A DNA stretch of 64,000 nucleotides from Owenia fusiformis (GCA_903813345.2 CAIIXF020000001.1:14897915-14961914), one strand, 5' to 3'. Numbered from the stretch's first letter, positions 45,931 through 59,587 are shown. Notes: a model not told the origin generated them from the letters alone. A program made the numbers and translations.

Positions 45931-48470
45931 TTGAGATGCCAACCTTAGTGATGAAGTGAATGATAAAATTATTGAAATTGTGGCTCATTATGTCTCAGTA
46001 GCAATCTCAGTATAGAACGGACAGTGAAACATTCTAAAATCATTTGGGAACCTTTTGGGTGGGAGGGGGAGCAAGCATAGATACAGACTGAACATTACGT
46101 GGTTTTTGTATTGTGTATTTAAGTCATGTATATTTTATGTTCTATATACTTTGCAGCTTACATGTATATGTTATTAAGTTAAGTTAACAAAGGCATCCGT
46201 ACATTTGTATTTATATCAATATCAAGGAAATATAAATAAATTGAAATTGAAAAAACCCAAACCCATGCAAAATATGAGATATACTACACACATGTTCTGT
46301 ATATAGTTGGGAAATAAAGATTTTTGATCATCTTCTTCTGCATCAGAGTATTCCTGCACATACGTCGTACAGAATGAGTCAAAAGTTCTCTGAGATTTGG
46401 TACATCTTTTTTCTTCGTCTTACTTTCAACCTTTTAATTATAATGAACTCAAAACATACGATTAACTAACTGTATAATAATGGTGGGGCTGCTGGATTCC
46501 ATTATTTATAACTTTTAAATAAATTCTGATATATGTTTAGCTTTACGAGGTCATTTTGATCGATTATTTCAAAAATTATATCTGCCAGTTCAAAAAATGC
46601 AAAACTTCATTTCATGATAATACTTACTTCAAACTAGCAATATAATATTGTTTTTATTGGCCATAACCAGCTGCTCTGAACCAGGCGTAAGATCGTTTTT
46701 ATCACTCGTGATATGTTCAGATGGTTAGATGGCAGCATATGACGTTACAGCTACAATTTGGATTGTCAAAGTAGGCCTTAGAGTTGTCCATAGGGATGTA
46801 CAACTCTAAATACAGGAGAATAATCCAAGATTTTCCATAGAACTCCCAACACTCTTCGTATACAACAGTTTAGACATGAATGAATGATTTGACTCAATGC
46901 ACATGGCCTACCATATGAACTCTTTTTATTGATGGCAATGCAATGTACTTTTGGATTAGATGCACTAACGGATTTAAGCCTTGTACTCATTGCAATGCGG
47001 TATGACCATTCCCTGATGATGTTGCTTTCTAAAATTTGCACGAGATGCGCAGCAAATGAATGGTCATTCCACAATGCATTGAGTCCTGGGCTTAAATTCT
47101 TTCCACACATTGCAAAATATTTTCTTCCATGTCCCTTAAAAGGTACGAAATTAATCACTAAAAGAATATATTTTCAATGAAAAGTTGGCAAAGCATCGAT
47201 TTCAATCTGTAGAGGCAAGTTGTCACCTTGACAACCACATAAGGAATGACCTTGACTTGGATGCGGTGATTTGTTTTATAATGCACTGTACTGCATTAAT
47301 ATGAAATACTGTGTTCTGATTTGCTGGAATTGGACACACCTTGCCTAGCTATGTGTGAATCAAGCTCTAAAATAATACTTTCTGTATAAGAGTCGTGTTT
47401 GTAATTTGTACTTTTGAAGAACTGATTAGTACAGTGCTTCTACGCTATATGTTATAATAAAACAGTCAATTCTAGATGAAGTAACATGTGAACAAAATCA
47501 CATGACGTGATCTTACATATCTTTAATTTCTCATTAAAACTAATTTATGTCAATATTTTTCGACTTGATGGATGGATTTGTCAAAAGGGCATAGACGCAC
47601 CTGTTACATGATTCATGTTATATCAGCCAATGTCAAACCATTTCCTCTTTTTGAGAACTCTACCACACTGTATAAGGCATTTACCGTTTGGCATCATCGA
47701 TGAACTATGGTATCTCAATCCTTCTCACTCCTGAGATTATATTGATATCGAGACACAAACAGCAGAATGACCTTTTTGCGATAAGGTAAATAAATATGCA
47801 TAACCTCATCCTTTTTTACCTACACAAAATATAGTAAATAGGGATCCAAGAATATATCATATATTTTGACTTAAAGTGTGTTACACCCCTCCTCCATAGT
47901 TGGGCATCCGAGTGTCTTTACCATTGTGAAGCATGTCAAACGGGCTGATTGTGCTTAGATCTTAATTTTGTTTCTCAGCAATGCTAAAAGGTTGAGAAAA
48001 ATATGGAGACTGCGAAACATTCGGAGGGGAGTGTATAACCATGGGAGAATAAACCATATCAATACACACCGATGTCCTTGCATCGTCCTGAAGAACAAAA
48101 TAATGTTGACACATTTTTGAGTGTCTATCTATTAATTATGTTTTATGTCAATCACAATTATTTTGAGTGGGTGGAGAGTGTTGAACAAAAACACACAACA
48201 TGACAATGGGAATTGAGGAACGATAAGAATACTAGCAACCTCAAATGATGTTATCTTTAACAAATTCAATTAGTTTATAGTCATTAATAATGTTTTTAAT
48301 TACGCATGCGTATCTTCAGAGTTGTACTCGTGTAGACGTTGTATTTATGAGTAATTGATTTCGCGCGATTACAAAGTCCAAAACTATTTGTCAAATGGTA
48401 CCGGGCCGAGTCTGATACTATCACAGTTCGGCAATCTGTAGCCATTATCACATTTAGAAATAATATTCAT
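45931..48470. other. AT-rich intergenic DNA with one unexplained open frame
   Basis: The longest open frame is 126 codons on the minus strand (46778-47158), paired with an 83-codon plus-strand frame over the same DNA. Neither shows a domain I know, and neither is framed by convincing splice sites. A GC-richer edge begins near 48300 ahead of the EF-hand gene. Confidence 0.45.
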
Positions 48471-48671
48471 TAGACAACCGACAGAAGCAAACGCAGGTGA
48501 GAGACAAAGACTCAAATAACATTTTACTTTTATGAACTTTTTTCAAAATGGCCAAAGATTTGCGTAATGTTTTGTATTTGAAACAATTGTTTAAAGGTGT
48601 TTTCCTAATTTTCTAAAAACACGTTTAAAGGTAGTAATCTAAAATGCAAGTGTTTGTTTTGAAGCATCATC

Positions 48672-51600
48672 ATGAGCAACAAGCCAACAAAGGCCGAGAT
48701 TGAGGAATGGTTTGCCCAGAAGGTAAGATCTAAAACATTGGACATTCTATCGGGAAGATTAAATACGCTCAAAATATGGGTCGTTCAAGTTGTGCTTAAA
48801 AAGTTAATTGATTTATTCTTAATTGCTGATCACAATAAGTGTTTTTAAAGTTATTTTAACCCGCCTGCAAGAAGATAACCATTAGAATTTTATCAAAATT
48901 ATTAGAGATCTTTGAGTGATAAACAGTTATAATATAATAATATGGAAGAATTGACCCTTTTCGATATAAATGGAAAATAAATTGGTATTGGTAGGGCTAG
49001 GGTAGGGCTAGAATACATGTAAATTTATTGCCAGAGTCACTTAATTTCTTGATTTTAATAAGTAATTCCGTTTGGATCAACTTAAAACACCGAAACGAAA
49101 CTTTTAAAGAAACTTTAAAAGGTTTTTCAGCATTGCGTCAATGGGGATTTAGCCCGACCTTTTTTTAGACAACTAGAAAATCATTAGAATTTGAATAAAG
49201 GTAAATAATAGTGCAAATCAAAGTTGTTTTGATAGAAAATTACAAAATTCAAATATGCCATCAAATAGAAGAAAATGTTAGTCTAATGGTAAAAAATGCA
49301 AAATTTGAAATTTAATCTCATTAAAAACAATTTGATATAAATGCTGTGCAAATTCAATATATACCATTGGAAAGAACATTAAGCCAAAATGCTTCATGAG
49401 TTCAACCAATCATTAACCTTGGCACATCCATGTAGTTTTGTTTGTTCTTTCGAATTATATAAAACCACATCCGAAGCATGTGAAGTATACTATCATAGGC
49501 GGTTTTTAGGGAAGTGATTTGTTTTCATGTCCCGATTTGTTTTTACTAATTTGGGTCGGAAAAGGGGCTTTTTCTGAGCCTTACTTCTAAAATAATCCCG
49601 GTGATTTTAGCTTTTAAAGTTATTTTAGACCCCGCCCTCAATGTACATATCCACTTCTGCATGTCCACTCTTTGAGTAATAAAGTACTGTAATACTAGTA
49701 ACTAAAGAAATATAATGAGGAAAAACATAAAATATATGAAAACTATTTTTTCCTCCCCATGCCAGGAATCAAGCGGAGAGAAGATCAGCGGGGCGGAGAT
49801 AGGCGAGCTGCTATCTGCCCAGGGATACTCTGATGAGGATATTAAGGTAATATTACGAGATCTACTCCCAAAAATTATACGAGCGCATGAGTTCTTGTTG
49901 GATAAAGGAAAAACTAGTTGTAGGTCTTCCAGAAGCACCCTGCCGTTCAGAGGATGGCCTTGACCAAACAAAGAACAAATATGTTCAAATTCTGTTATTC
50001 CACCAAAGCCTGCACCATATTAAGAATATAATTTTGTAATATTATCGTCATACACAGTAACACGGGCAGGTATTAAGACAAACTTGGGCAAATGCCACGA
50101 GGGGCAATATCTTCTTGTGCACCGACTCTGTTAACTTCGGTCTTAGGTACTTGGTATTTTGTTTACCTTTTTTGGAAAACAATGGAAGTCAGGATCGGAA
50201 TCATGATGTGGATAGCAGGTATTCCAAGTTTGTTATCTTTTGAGTATCATTTGTTCATTGGAACATTTGCAATCAACAAATAGCACACATATTTTAGCAA
50301 CTGTGTATACGTTGACGATGAAGTGTTCAAAAAGGCAAAGTAAGGGCACGAGATATGATAATTATGATTATTTATTGGATGTTAATCATGTTGTCCTCCA
50401 ACACCCACTAATTCGTATATTTTAAATATAGGATTGACAAATATAGCCTAAATTAAATTTGACTTTAATTTTAACTTTTGATTTGCCTTATTTGAAAATT
50501 ACTTCAGCGGTTCTATAATTATGGACTATTTATAATCGATATAGGCCTAACCTAAAATGGAACACACCAAATTAAATATTAGTAATCAAATGTTGAAATA
50601 ATACTGATAATTTCATGACAAATTCGAGTTAAAGTAAATGCTATTCGTCACATCATACAGACGATGGTCAAAGATTATGGTATCATATCGTATCATTAGA
50701 TTCATGAAAATATTTCCACTCCCGAAGCTCACTTGAGAATGTGTTGAGTGGTTTGTGCCATCAACCACCAGTTTAATGGAACTTTCCATTAATTCATTAA
50801 TTATAAACCATCATGTAATAGATTAACCCAATAATATCGAACGCGTTATTTTTGATATATTTATAATATTTTGATACAGTGACCGTATGAGTACATTAGC
50901 TTGTAATTAAAGTAAGACTTAGTCATTTCGGCATCGAGATGACATGTGAATCTGAATGTATAGGCTAGGCTACAACATTGGTTTTATGCCTATTACTGGA
51001 TTTTCTAGTTTCAAGTCCCTGAGCTCTCAAATGAGAAATAGGTAATTATTTTGTCATGTTTTCCGGTGTTATTTATACTGGTTTATATGGGTCCCATGTT
51101 ATGAGGGTCGTTGGGCCCTTAATTAGGATCTTCCTCATTATAATCGTATTTACTATTTTTATGGCCTTTATTTATTGCAAAATTGTTGTACAACAATAAG
51201 GTTTTTAACATTTGTAAAAAATGTATCCGAGAGCTGTCTCGCTAGATCTAAACCACATTTAAACTCAAACGCAAATTATTTTTGTTTTAGGCCATTGCCG
51301 ACCATGCCAAGATGGACGCCAGCACTCAACTCACTCAAGATGAGTTCATTGACTTCATCATTGGTCTTGCGGTCCTCAACCACATGTAAATATGCTTCGA
51401 ATACTCACACTTTTTCATTGTACCATTGGAATTGCATAATTGCAATAATCTTTAGCTCATACTCACATTCTTGATTGTTGTAAATACAAAAATAATGTGT
51501 AATAATTTTTATACTCCGAACGGTAAACAATGAAATACATAAGTGCAAGAAATTTTTCCATCAAATCATGAAAATGCATTGACGATTATTCAATCTTGAG

Positions 51601-52666
51601 ACCAAGCTGTGCTGGAGAGTTAAGTTAAAAAGTTATTTAGAATAGAATACATAAAATATACGATTCAACAAATGTGTCCAGCCTTTGCCGACTTACAGTA
51701 TTGAAATTCATGAACTCTTTAGATTATATTGAAGATGTGCCTCCGTTTAAAAATACGAAGAAGAGACTAATGATTTTCCTCATGTCTTGTATGACAGGGA
51801 ACATTATGTTAGAGATCCACACAGCCATTGACATGTAAACTTATATCGATTGTGTGTATTTCAGGGCAGCGAGAATCCGCAAGAAGATCAGACGCGAAAT
51901 CCGCAAACGTGGTGGCAAATTGACACCCGAAGAGGTCATGGAAGTCGGCCCCATTCTTGGCAAAGATTTCAAGGAAGACGTGAGTAATAATCCGTTCCTT
52001 ACAAATAAATTGTTTATAAGTTTAGCCGGTGTAAAAGGGTAGGAGGTCCTATCAAATTATGGTCCTACTCTCCATCGATTTATATGGTGACCTAAATACA
52101 ACACTTTCCCTCATTATCTTATACGCAATCAGGGCCAGTAAGGGCCGTTAAGAAAGGGGACCATAATCCCTGGGGGACCATCATTTCTTTCACACCGGGT
52201 CATCCAAAAACTCGTAACCATTTCCTTACTTTTTAAGAATCTTAGGGGCTTGGTTTTGATTCATTTTGACATGTCCTTTTGAATTACAAATCTGAGAGCA
52301 AAATAATAATTAATCAACAATTATTCCCGTTTAGCATAATAAGGTTAACTTCTAAAGTGACCGCGACTGTAGAAATGTTACTGACCGCAGAACTGATAGA
52401 CCGTACACGGTCGCCGTTGCAAATGTCACCAAGTGTCATTGACTTGGTTTAGAGTCGGTTAGTCTTCCGCTAACGTATATTATCAAAAGTATACAATCAC
52501 TGAGTGGTTAGAAGTGAAAAGTATTATCCTTTGAAGGTAAAACAAATGTTGTTGATTGCAGGTCGCAAAGGGAATACTAGAAAAGCTGGCAAAGGATGGC
52601 GAAGGCAAAATCAACGGCGAGGAGTTCGTTAAACAATACACAGAGGCTGTGAGCCCAAAGAAATAA
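48672..52666 (+). CDS. Four-EF-hand protein with degenerate calcium loops
   Basis: Five exons chain in phase to 148 aa, the length of calmodulin: 48672-48722, 49766-49846, 51291-51385, 51865-51979, 52562-52666. Four helix-loop-helix units are visible, each keeping the position-8 hydrophobic residue and position-12 Glu but losing position-1 Asp: KESSGEKISGAE, KMDASTQLTQDE, a loop around RKRGGKLTPEE, and AKDGEGKINGEE. Unit 3 is strongly basic (RIRKKIRREIRKRGGK). The family is the calmodulin/troponin C/light-chain superfamily. With no canonical loop, a structural or calcium-insensitive role is more likely than sensing; I cannot name the orthologue. A 5'UTR exon ending near 48496 (ACGCAG|GTGAGA) is plausible. 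The poly(A) signal is AATAAA at 52905. Confidence 0.9.
52343..52436. repeat. Relic related to the 60-kb palindromic element
   Basis: GTAGAAATGTTACTGACCGC, GATAGACCGTACACGGTCGC and CAAATGTCACC match the end of the palindrome at 60068-60935 (TAGAAATGTTACTGGCCGC, GATAGACCGCAAGGTCGCC, AAATGTGACTGG). It lies in intron 4 of the EF-hand gene. Confidence 0.72.
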
Positions 52667-52904
52667 TCTCAACCACATACTTTATAGGACAGTAATAGAA
52701 CTGAAAGTAAGCTCCAGAGGTAGATGCAAATAAGGAATTTTCGCTTTCATATTCAATGTGTTAAGGTGCATTTGTATGAAAGTTTTCACTGGGAGGATGC
52801 ACTACCAAAGACTGTGTACGTGCAATTCAATCAAATGATTTATTGCATACCCGTCTCTTTCAACATTGCTGAGTAAACCCTATTGAACGTGCGCATGTTC
52901 AAAA

Positions 52905-52910
52905 AATAAA
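52905..52910 (+). terminator. Poly(A) signal of the EF-hand gene
   Basis: AATAAA about 240 nt past the stop codon at 52664-52666. Confidence 0.5.
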
Positions 52911-53762
52911 TCATATCCTTTTTCCTTTTTTGTATATATCGTATTTTGTTACATTTTTGTAAGAAATGAAACGTGTTGAAACAATACACGGAGGAGAGCT
53001 TCGACCAAAGTGATCATATGGGCAAGATGGCTACCCCTTGGTATTTCTTTCAATCCAACAGATGGCACTAGATGTAGTATATGTTACACAGAACGATACT
53101 ATGTCAATGTGTAAATTACTTACAATGTTTAACATTTTATTGGATATACTCTAAATGACCTCCATCAGAGCTAGACTGAATAGAGTTACTTTGTGAAACT
53201 TTTAGATACTTATGATAATTAAATTGTTTGTCAGATTATAATTTCAAGAATATTCCTTAATCCGAATCTCTATAGCTAGTTATTTGGTTCATTTTAGGTC
53301 TTCTAATTCTTACGTGAACTTACGTCTCACTGCCCGTTGAAAACTACAAGTAGTTGCTACAATGCTCCAGGTAGTCACACATAAACATGGCACATTGCTC
53401 ATTAGATTGCTTGACACGAGTTACATTCAAATGTAGATATAGGGAAGTTAAGCTACACGCTTTTAAGATAATCTGTACGCGAACGTGTAGAATTATGGTT
53501 CTTTAAATTATTATTTCTCCCCTTCGTAGTAGTTATTTGCCCAATGCGGTGTAAATGTAAAATGTAAATAGTTGTAATGAAGTCCCTGGGAAAACCAATT
53601 GAGACGGAGGCAGTATTCCCCGGGTTCATGATATCACATGTGCACGTACAAGTTCCCATAAACACATGTGCTAAAGGAGCAAAATGCGTAAATGAATTCT
53701 CATTTTTGATCTCCATAGTATTTCCCATGGATTAATAAGTACCTGATCCAGGACCGTCAGAT

Positions 53763-55330
53763 GGGGGGGGGGGGGGGGGTGCGATGGGTGTGACCCTTTG
53801 TCACCCCCCAAAATAAATTTGAAAAAAAAATTTGAAAAATATTTTTTTTGTAATTTTTTTTCATTGACTCATACACTTTGAAAGTACCCAGAAAGCACCA
53901 AATAGCATCTTAAAATTGTAAAATTTTCTAGGGGTATTGGCCACCCCTCACACCCCCCACAAAACAATGGAAAAGTTCTAAATTTATTTTAGAGTTTTGT
54001 CTCAGACACTTTTAAAGTGCCCAGATATCATCAAATAGCTCCTTGATATAGTTAGTGTTTCTGGGGGACTTACTCCCCCTCTTGCATCTTGCACTTGCAT
54101 AACCCCCCCCCCCCCCTCTGGCGCCCCCCCCCCCTTGTCCCCCCCCCCAAAAAAAAAATTGTGATTTTCTCAAATTCTTTAATTGGCTCATACACTTTGA
54201 AAGTGCCCAGAAAGCACCAAATAGCGTCGTAAAATTGTAAAATTTTCTAGGGGGAGTGGGCCACCCCCCACACCCCAAACAAAACAATGGAAAAGTTCTG
54301 AATTTGTTTTATGTATTGTCTCAGACACTTTTAAATTGCCCAGACATCATCAAATAGCTCCTTGATAAAGTTAATGATTCTGGAAGACTAACACTTACTC
54401 GCCCTCTGGCATCCCCACTCCACCTCCCCCTCTGGCAGCCCCCCTCCCTTAACACCCCCCCCCAAAAAAAAATATATATTGAGATTTTTCAATTTTTTTT
54501 ATTGACTCATACCCTTTGAAAGTGCCCAGAAAGCACCAAATAGCATCTTAAAATTGTAAAATTTTCTTGGGAAATAGGAACTTTTATAGCACAGACACTT
54601 TTAAAGTGCCCAAACTTCATCGAATAGCACCTTCATATTGTAAATTTTGATATGAGGGACAAAACTTGCTCCCCCTGTGGCACCCCAGCCCCACCTCCCC
54701 CTCTGGCACCCCTCCCCCCCCTTTGACACCCCCAAAATTTGAAAAAATTGTGATTGTTTTTCAATGTTTTTATTGACTAATACACTTTAAAAGTGCCCAG
54801 AAGCACCAAATATCATCTTTAAATTGTAAAATTTTCTAGGAGAGTTAGCCACCCCTCACAATCCCCACAAAACAAAAGAAAATATTCTGAATTTCATGTA
54901 TTGTCTCAGACATTTTTTAAGTGCCCAGACATCATCAAATAGCACCTTGATATGGTCAATGTTTCTGGGGGACAACCCCTTGCTCCCCTACTGGCACCCC
55001 ACCCCATTTCACCCTCTCATCCTCTTTGACACCCCCAAAAGAATTTGAAAAAAATTCACATTATTCTTATTGACTCATAACGCACAGGCGTACCAGATGG
55101 TTGCAATTTCGCTCCAAATACAACCAAATTTCAGAATTTTCCTGGGGGAGAACCCCCAGACCCCCCTGAATGCTCGGTTTTTAATTCACTCAACTCTTAT
55201 TCCCGTGGTGGTACTACTTAGAAACTTACACTTTGAAAGTGCCCAGAAAGCACTAAATAGCATCTCAAAACTAAAATTTTCTAGGGGGAGTGGACCACTC
55301 CTCACACCCCCCACAAAACAATCGGGACGT
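53763..55330. repeat. Tandem array of ~270-320 bp units with long G/C tracts
   Basis: CTTTGAAAGTGCCCAGAAAGC-type words recur near 53876, 54196, 54515, 54785 and 55230. They alternate with CAGACACTTTTAAAGTGCC-type words near 54004, 54324, 54594 and 54908. Units also share AAATTGTAAAATTTTCTAGG, CCCCCACAAAACAATGG and runs of C separated by CTCTGGCACCCC. The block starts with a 17-G run (53763-53779). Open frames across it (54012-54287, 55070-55354) are composition artefacts. Confidence 0.85.
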
Positions 55331-56748
55331 TTGGAAGTTGCATGCATTTGTTAATTCCAAACCAATATAGGGAGAAACTGACCCCCCTCCCTCTGTCTTA
55401 AGCGATTTGATTTACGCTGCAAAAAAAAATTATATTCTCTTTAGTAAGCTAAAAACCGCACCCCCCTTGGAGAAAAGTGTCTTACGGGCCTGTGATCTTT
55501 CATTTGACACCAAAAGCAGCTCAAACAGATCACATCAGAGTTCTATCAATTTGTATATGTCAAGTTTTTAGCAATGCCATTGAAAGATGGCATTGTTGTT
55601 TGTATTAACCATTCATTTTTGATAGGATTTTCAACCATACGTCATCTTTAAATCCAAGAGTTAGTAATGCAAGTAATTTTTTTCACTTCAGTATTGACCC
55701 AAATTAAAGTTTTTATCATATTTGATTGAGTGTGTGAGTTGCATGTCTCAAATAACATTTAGTCCTTTTTCCTTCAAAAATAGGCGCATTGCCTGTTTAA
55801 CCTCCCTATTAAACTATTAAAGTTGTTCATGCTTCAGGTGAACCAGTGATGAGGAATTTGGTTAGTCTACTCAGTTGAAGTATATGCATCAGTTTTGCTC
55901 CATAAAAATGTTTGAATCTGAGTTTCCCAATCATGTATAAAAATACGCGAGGAAGGTGAGTGAATGTGAGTGTACCATCAATGAAGCTATACATTTGCTT
56001 GAACCTTTATGACATACTCTAGTGATTTATACATACACCGATTGTTCACATTACAACTAATAGGACACACTAGTGTTGTTTAGGTCTAACAAACCACTGT
56101 AAACAGGTAACTGTGTCAAAAAGAGAAGTGCTAATTTTTTATTCGACCTGATAATTTTTCTATTCCTAAAGCGAACACGTATCACAGTGTACTAGTAAAT
56201 ACATTTATTGTGCTGTTCAGGAGTGTATCCAAGGACATTTTTATGTAGGAGTAAAAAACATTTGAGGGACACAAAACGTTTTTGAAACTTTTTATAGTAT
56301 TTTTCTATACAGTTTATTCATTGATATGTTACAGTGAACTAAACATGTTACCGTAAAACTAAACTTTACATGATAACACATCATCATCAGGCATAACGTT
56401 GACGCTATACAACCTTTAGAAATCCGCACATTTAATGAGGCTATTCAGTTAAAACCAAGATCTAAAATATACAAGCGTATACTTATTGACTTAGCTAGCT
56501 AGCACTGCCGAATATAGAGTGGATTAAAGTTCACTTAAGGAACAACTGATTGAGCAAGAACAGTGGCACAAAGAAATAACAAAGACTCATATAAACCATC
56601 GGAGTTCCTATTTGATTAGTAAGTTTTACCAATAAGCCCAATACTTCATGTACACGAGAATCAACAAGGAATTATTCGTAGTTATTTCTATGAAATTCGG
56701 GATTACATCTAATAATATTTCAACCAAGTAACACACACGACGACAACG
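55331..56748. other. AT-rich DNA upstream of the small membrane-protein frame
   Basis: No coding block or repeat stands out. The last ~60 bp before 56749 is less AT-rich (ACACACGACGACAACG) and reads like a 5'UTR. Confidence 0.45.
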
Positions 56749-57009
56749 ATGCCCGCAGAAGCGTACAAAATGGATGGAAGTAAGGGTGATGGCCTGGTTC
56801 AACGGTCAGCAACACTGGGCGACAAGCATGATCGTGGACCGGCGTGCTGGAAAGCTTTCGCAATCATTATGTTTCTCTGTGCAATAGGACTTGCTGTGGC
56901 ATTGGCAGTGCTTTATATTCAACAGCAGAACGAAATTGCACGACTTCAAAAACAAATCCTGGTGCCACATTCAAGTGGCGATGCTACCGTGAACGCTACC
57001 GATGCATAA
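56749..57009 (+). CDS. Small single-pass membrane protein (86 aa)
   Basis: The frame starts at ATG 56749 with A at -3 and predicts a 34-residue hydrophilic N-terminus ending RGPACWK, one membrane segment (AFAIIMFLCAIGLAVALAVL) and a short C-terminal segment with a heptad-like QQNEIARLQKQI and an NAT glycosylation sequon. Basic residues before the hydrophobic segment favour N-in/C-out. The composition is richer in G/C than the flanks. AATAAA overlaps the stop codon, so the transcript end must be nearby, or this is only a first exon read past its donor. No family recognised. A frame of this kind could also be the start of a type II ectoenzyme gene. Confidence 0.5.
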   Translation: MPAEAYKMDGSKGDGLVQRSATLGDKHDRGPACWKAFAIIMFLCAIGLAVALAVLYIQQQNEIARLQKQILVPHSSGDATVNATDA

Positions 57010-58505
57010 TAAAAGCAATGTTTTTGGTCACTGGTAACACTTGTCTTCTATAGTACATATATTCGATTAAGTTTGAATCAAATAACAATATACTTCACTT
57101 ACTATAGACTTGTTTTGCACAAGCGGCCAACAGTAATCGAAATGAGGGAATATGAGATGTTCGCCGTCAACAGTGACGGAATGTGGATTTTATATGCTTT
57201 TATGAGAAAGGGGATGAATATTGAGCCAGACATTTTGCATTATGTCTAATACAAAAATTATGCTGCTATGCTTTATGCTATGACTATACTGCATTATTTT
57301 TTTCTATACCCATAAAACACTAATAGAACTACATCCAGAGACCTCCATTCAGGTTTGATGACCCGTATCCGAACATTTTTAAAGATGCTAATTTGGCGTT
57401 GTATTTTCACGCGAGGCAGGCACGCAAGATCTGAACAACATTAAGAGCATGAGTTCTGAAAAAGAAGAATACATCTCAATTATTTTCAAAGCAGTATTTG
57501 AACGTCATTTGGTCCCTGGCAGTCATCAGATGTTTCCTTCTTTCGCTGTTGGACCAGCAGCATACATCTTCTGGTTGATGCTGAACATCGATGTGTTTTT
57601 GCATGATACAATCGTTTGATTTCACGTATATCACGCAACCTGAATGTCTGATGCATTTATTCGTTATTGGCTGCTTATGATTTGAATGTATGTAGCTATT
57701 ATAGATGTCAACATATTGAGCAAACATATGGAAGAGATCTGAATTTAAAAACTCGGGTGAATCACAGAGCAGGCCGTAGTGTTCATCCAACAAATTGGAA
57801 AAAAGATTTGTGAAGAACTTGTATCAATATAGACTTGGAAATCAGCTCTTTGGACAAATTATTTTGTTGCACAATTGGTCATAATCTACAAGAGTTTCCC
57901 TATAATACATCCATTAGGCGTATGTTTATTTACTTTCATTTTAAAGCATCCGCAAAACACACACGGGTGTTTAAAAAGAGAGAATTGTTGATTCTTTGGA
58001 TAGTGAATGTCAATTTTGGGTGAAATACAGACGAAAATAAGTCACTATTAAAACGTTTACTTGTCTATACTCCCGACACCATGATATAAATGGTGTCGTT
58101 TTTTATTTACAAAAACAAGAAACTATGTGTTCTAAAATGGTACACATGTGATAATTGATTTTATAAAAAACATATTTCAAATGCAAAATCTCTTCCTCGA
58201 ATACTTCGCCCACTAAGCGTTTATTTGAATTAAAGCATTCGAAAATGTACTCATTTTAAAATAAACGCCACTCACTAGTAGCGAAAAACTCCGGAACTCT
58301 ATCTAATTTGAGCAATGCAGTTCACAAAGAACATGCTATTCTTTGTTTAGAAGACAAAAAACTCAGTTTTCAGTCGGGGGGGGGGGGGGGGGTGCGATTG
58401 TGGCAAAAACAATCCCAAAAATTAAGATTGGCCTTTTAATCTTAACTTTTGCATTTACCTTTGTTGTAGAACAGCACCTCAAAACTAAATCATAGTGATA
58501 ATATA
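57010..58505. other. Intergenic DNA, no gene recognised
   Basis: The longest frame is 105 codons on the minus strand (57476-57793), with no known domain or flanking splice sites. A perfect short hairpin, GACACCAT..ATGGTGTC followed by TTTTTTA, lies at 58076-58106. A 17-G run is at 58376-58392. Confidence 0.45.
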
Positions 58506-59208
58506 TCGGATGTCCCAAAAAAGTGAGACACTTTTTGACAAGTATTTTCTCAGGAATTGATAAACCTTTACTGAAAATGTGTACAAAGCAGCAGCACAAC
58601 AGAATCTTTATCAAGTTGTTAAAATATAAAAAAGATCAAATATATGCAATGCGGGGACTAATAAATTCAAAATAGCGTGTCATGCTAGGCGATGAGACCT
58701 TCGTAGTGTTTGTGCCAGCTATCATCAGCTTTTCTGCGTGTCATGTCCAATCAATTCGTTTCAGTATTCCCAAATATCCCAAATCCATTCATTCCCATCT
58801 AAATTCATTGAAGGTGATATTGTTAGAATAAATATTAAACAATTTTTGACATGCCGTCTTTAATTCAACAATACTTACAAAACATGTGTGTCAAGTGTCT
58901 CAAGTAAAGTTTTCAAAGAAATTGGCTCATCATAGCTGAGAAATAACTTGTCAAATTGCTTCCCATTTTTGGTACAAACGTTATGAAGTTCTAATTGCGT
59001 TGCTCCGGTAAGGGATCTTTTGACATGCTATCTTGAGATTTCTTAGTACTCAGATAATAATTACTTGATCTTCTTTATATTCTTGTTAAAATTTGCTAAT
59101 GATACTCTGTGGCTACGTTGTACAAATCTACAGGGGATTTGGTTTATCAATCGCTGATGTGATAAATTACTGTGATAAAATGCTGTCTCACCTTTTTGGG
59201 ACACCCGA
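58506..59208. mobile_element. Mariner-type MITE (703 bp)
   Basis: The ends are TCGGATGTCCCAAAAAAGTG and its imperfect complement (CACCTTTTTGGGACACCCGA), flanked by TA on both sides. No transposase frame. The 117- and 71-codon minus-strand frames around 59061-59541 overlap its right end and are not supported as genes. Confidence 0.82.
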
Positions 59209-59587
59209 TAGATATCGAGAGATACCATGATACGCATGCATAAAGAAATAAAACAATATAAATATATGGCTCGCACTTAGTCGACAGTTTAAGAACTCTC
59301 TCAGAACATATCTGCCGATTGCATCATGATATCTATCTGTATGAGATAGGGCATATACATTATCACTAATAGATACACATTTAGTGCACGTGCAACCATA
59401 TCCCATCCTATCCTCAAATTCACTGATATCCCAAAAGCATGTAAAGTACACCGCGATGTAGCCTGTATTGATAGAACTCAAACAAATGATAAGATAGCAG
59501 AAGATAACCATAACCGACGTATCTGTCCAAATGATGAGCAAGTGAAATTAGTCCATCATAGTTTATTAGCCCATCAGGTTCACAAAA

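Noticed and set aside
46778-47158. 126-codon minus-strand frame as a gene
   Set aside because: No known domain, no splice context, and an overlapping frame of similar quality on the other strand. Not enough to call.
57476-57793. 105-codon minus-strand frame as a gene
   Set aside because: No recognised family, no promoter or poly(A) context; expected by chance in this much DNA.
58076-58106. Bacterial-type terminator (GACACCAT hairpin followed by T run)
   Set aside because: The window is eukaryotic; a 8-bp stem plus T run is expected by chance in AT-rich DNA.
59188-59541. 117-codon minus-strand frame as a membrane protein
   Set aside because: It runs into the right end of the 58.5-59.2 kb mariner-type element and shows no family similarity.
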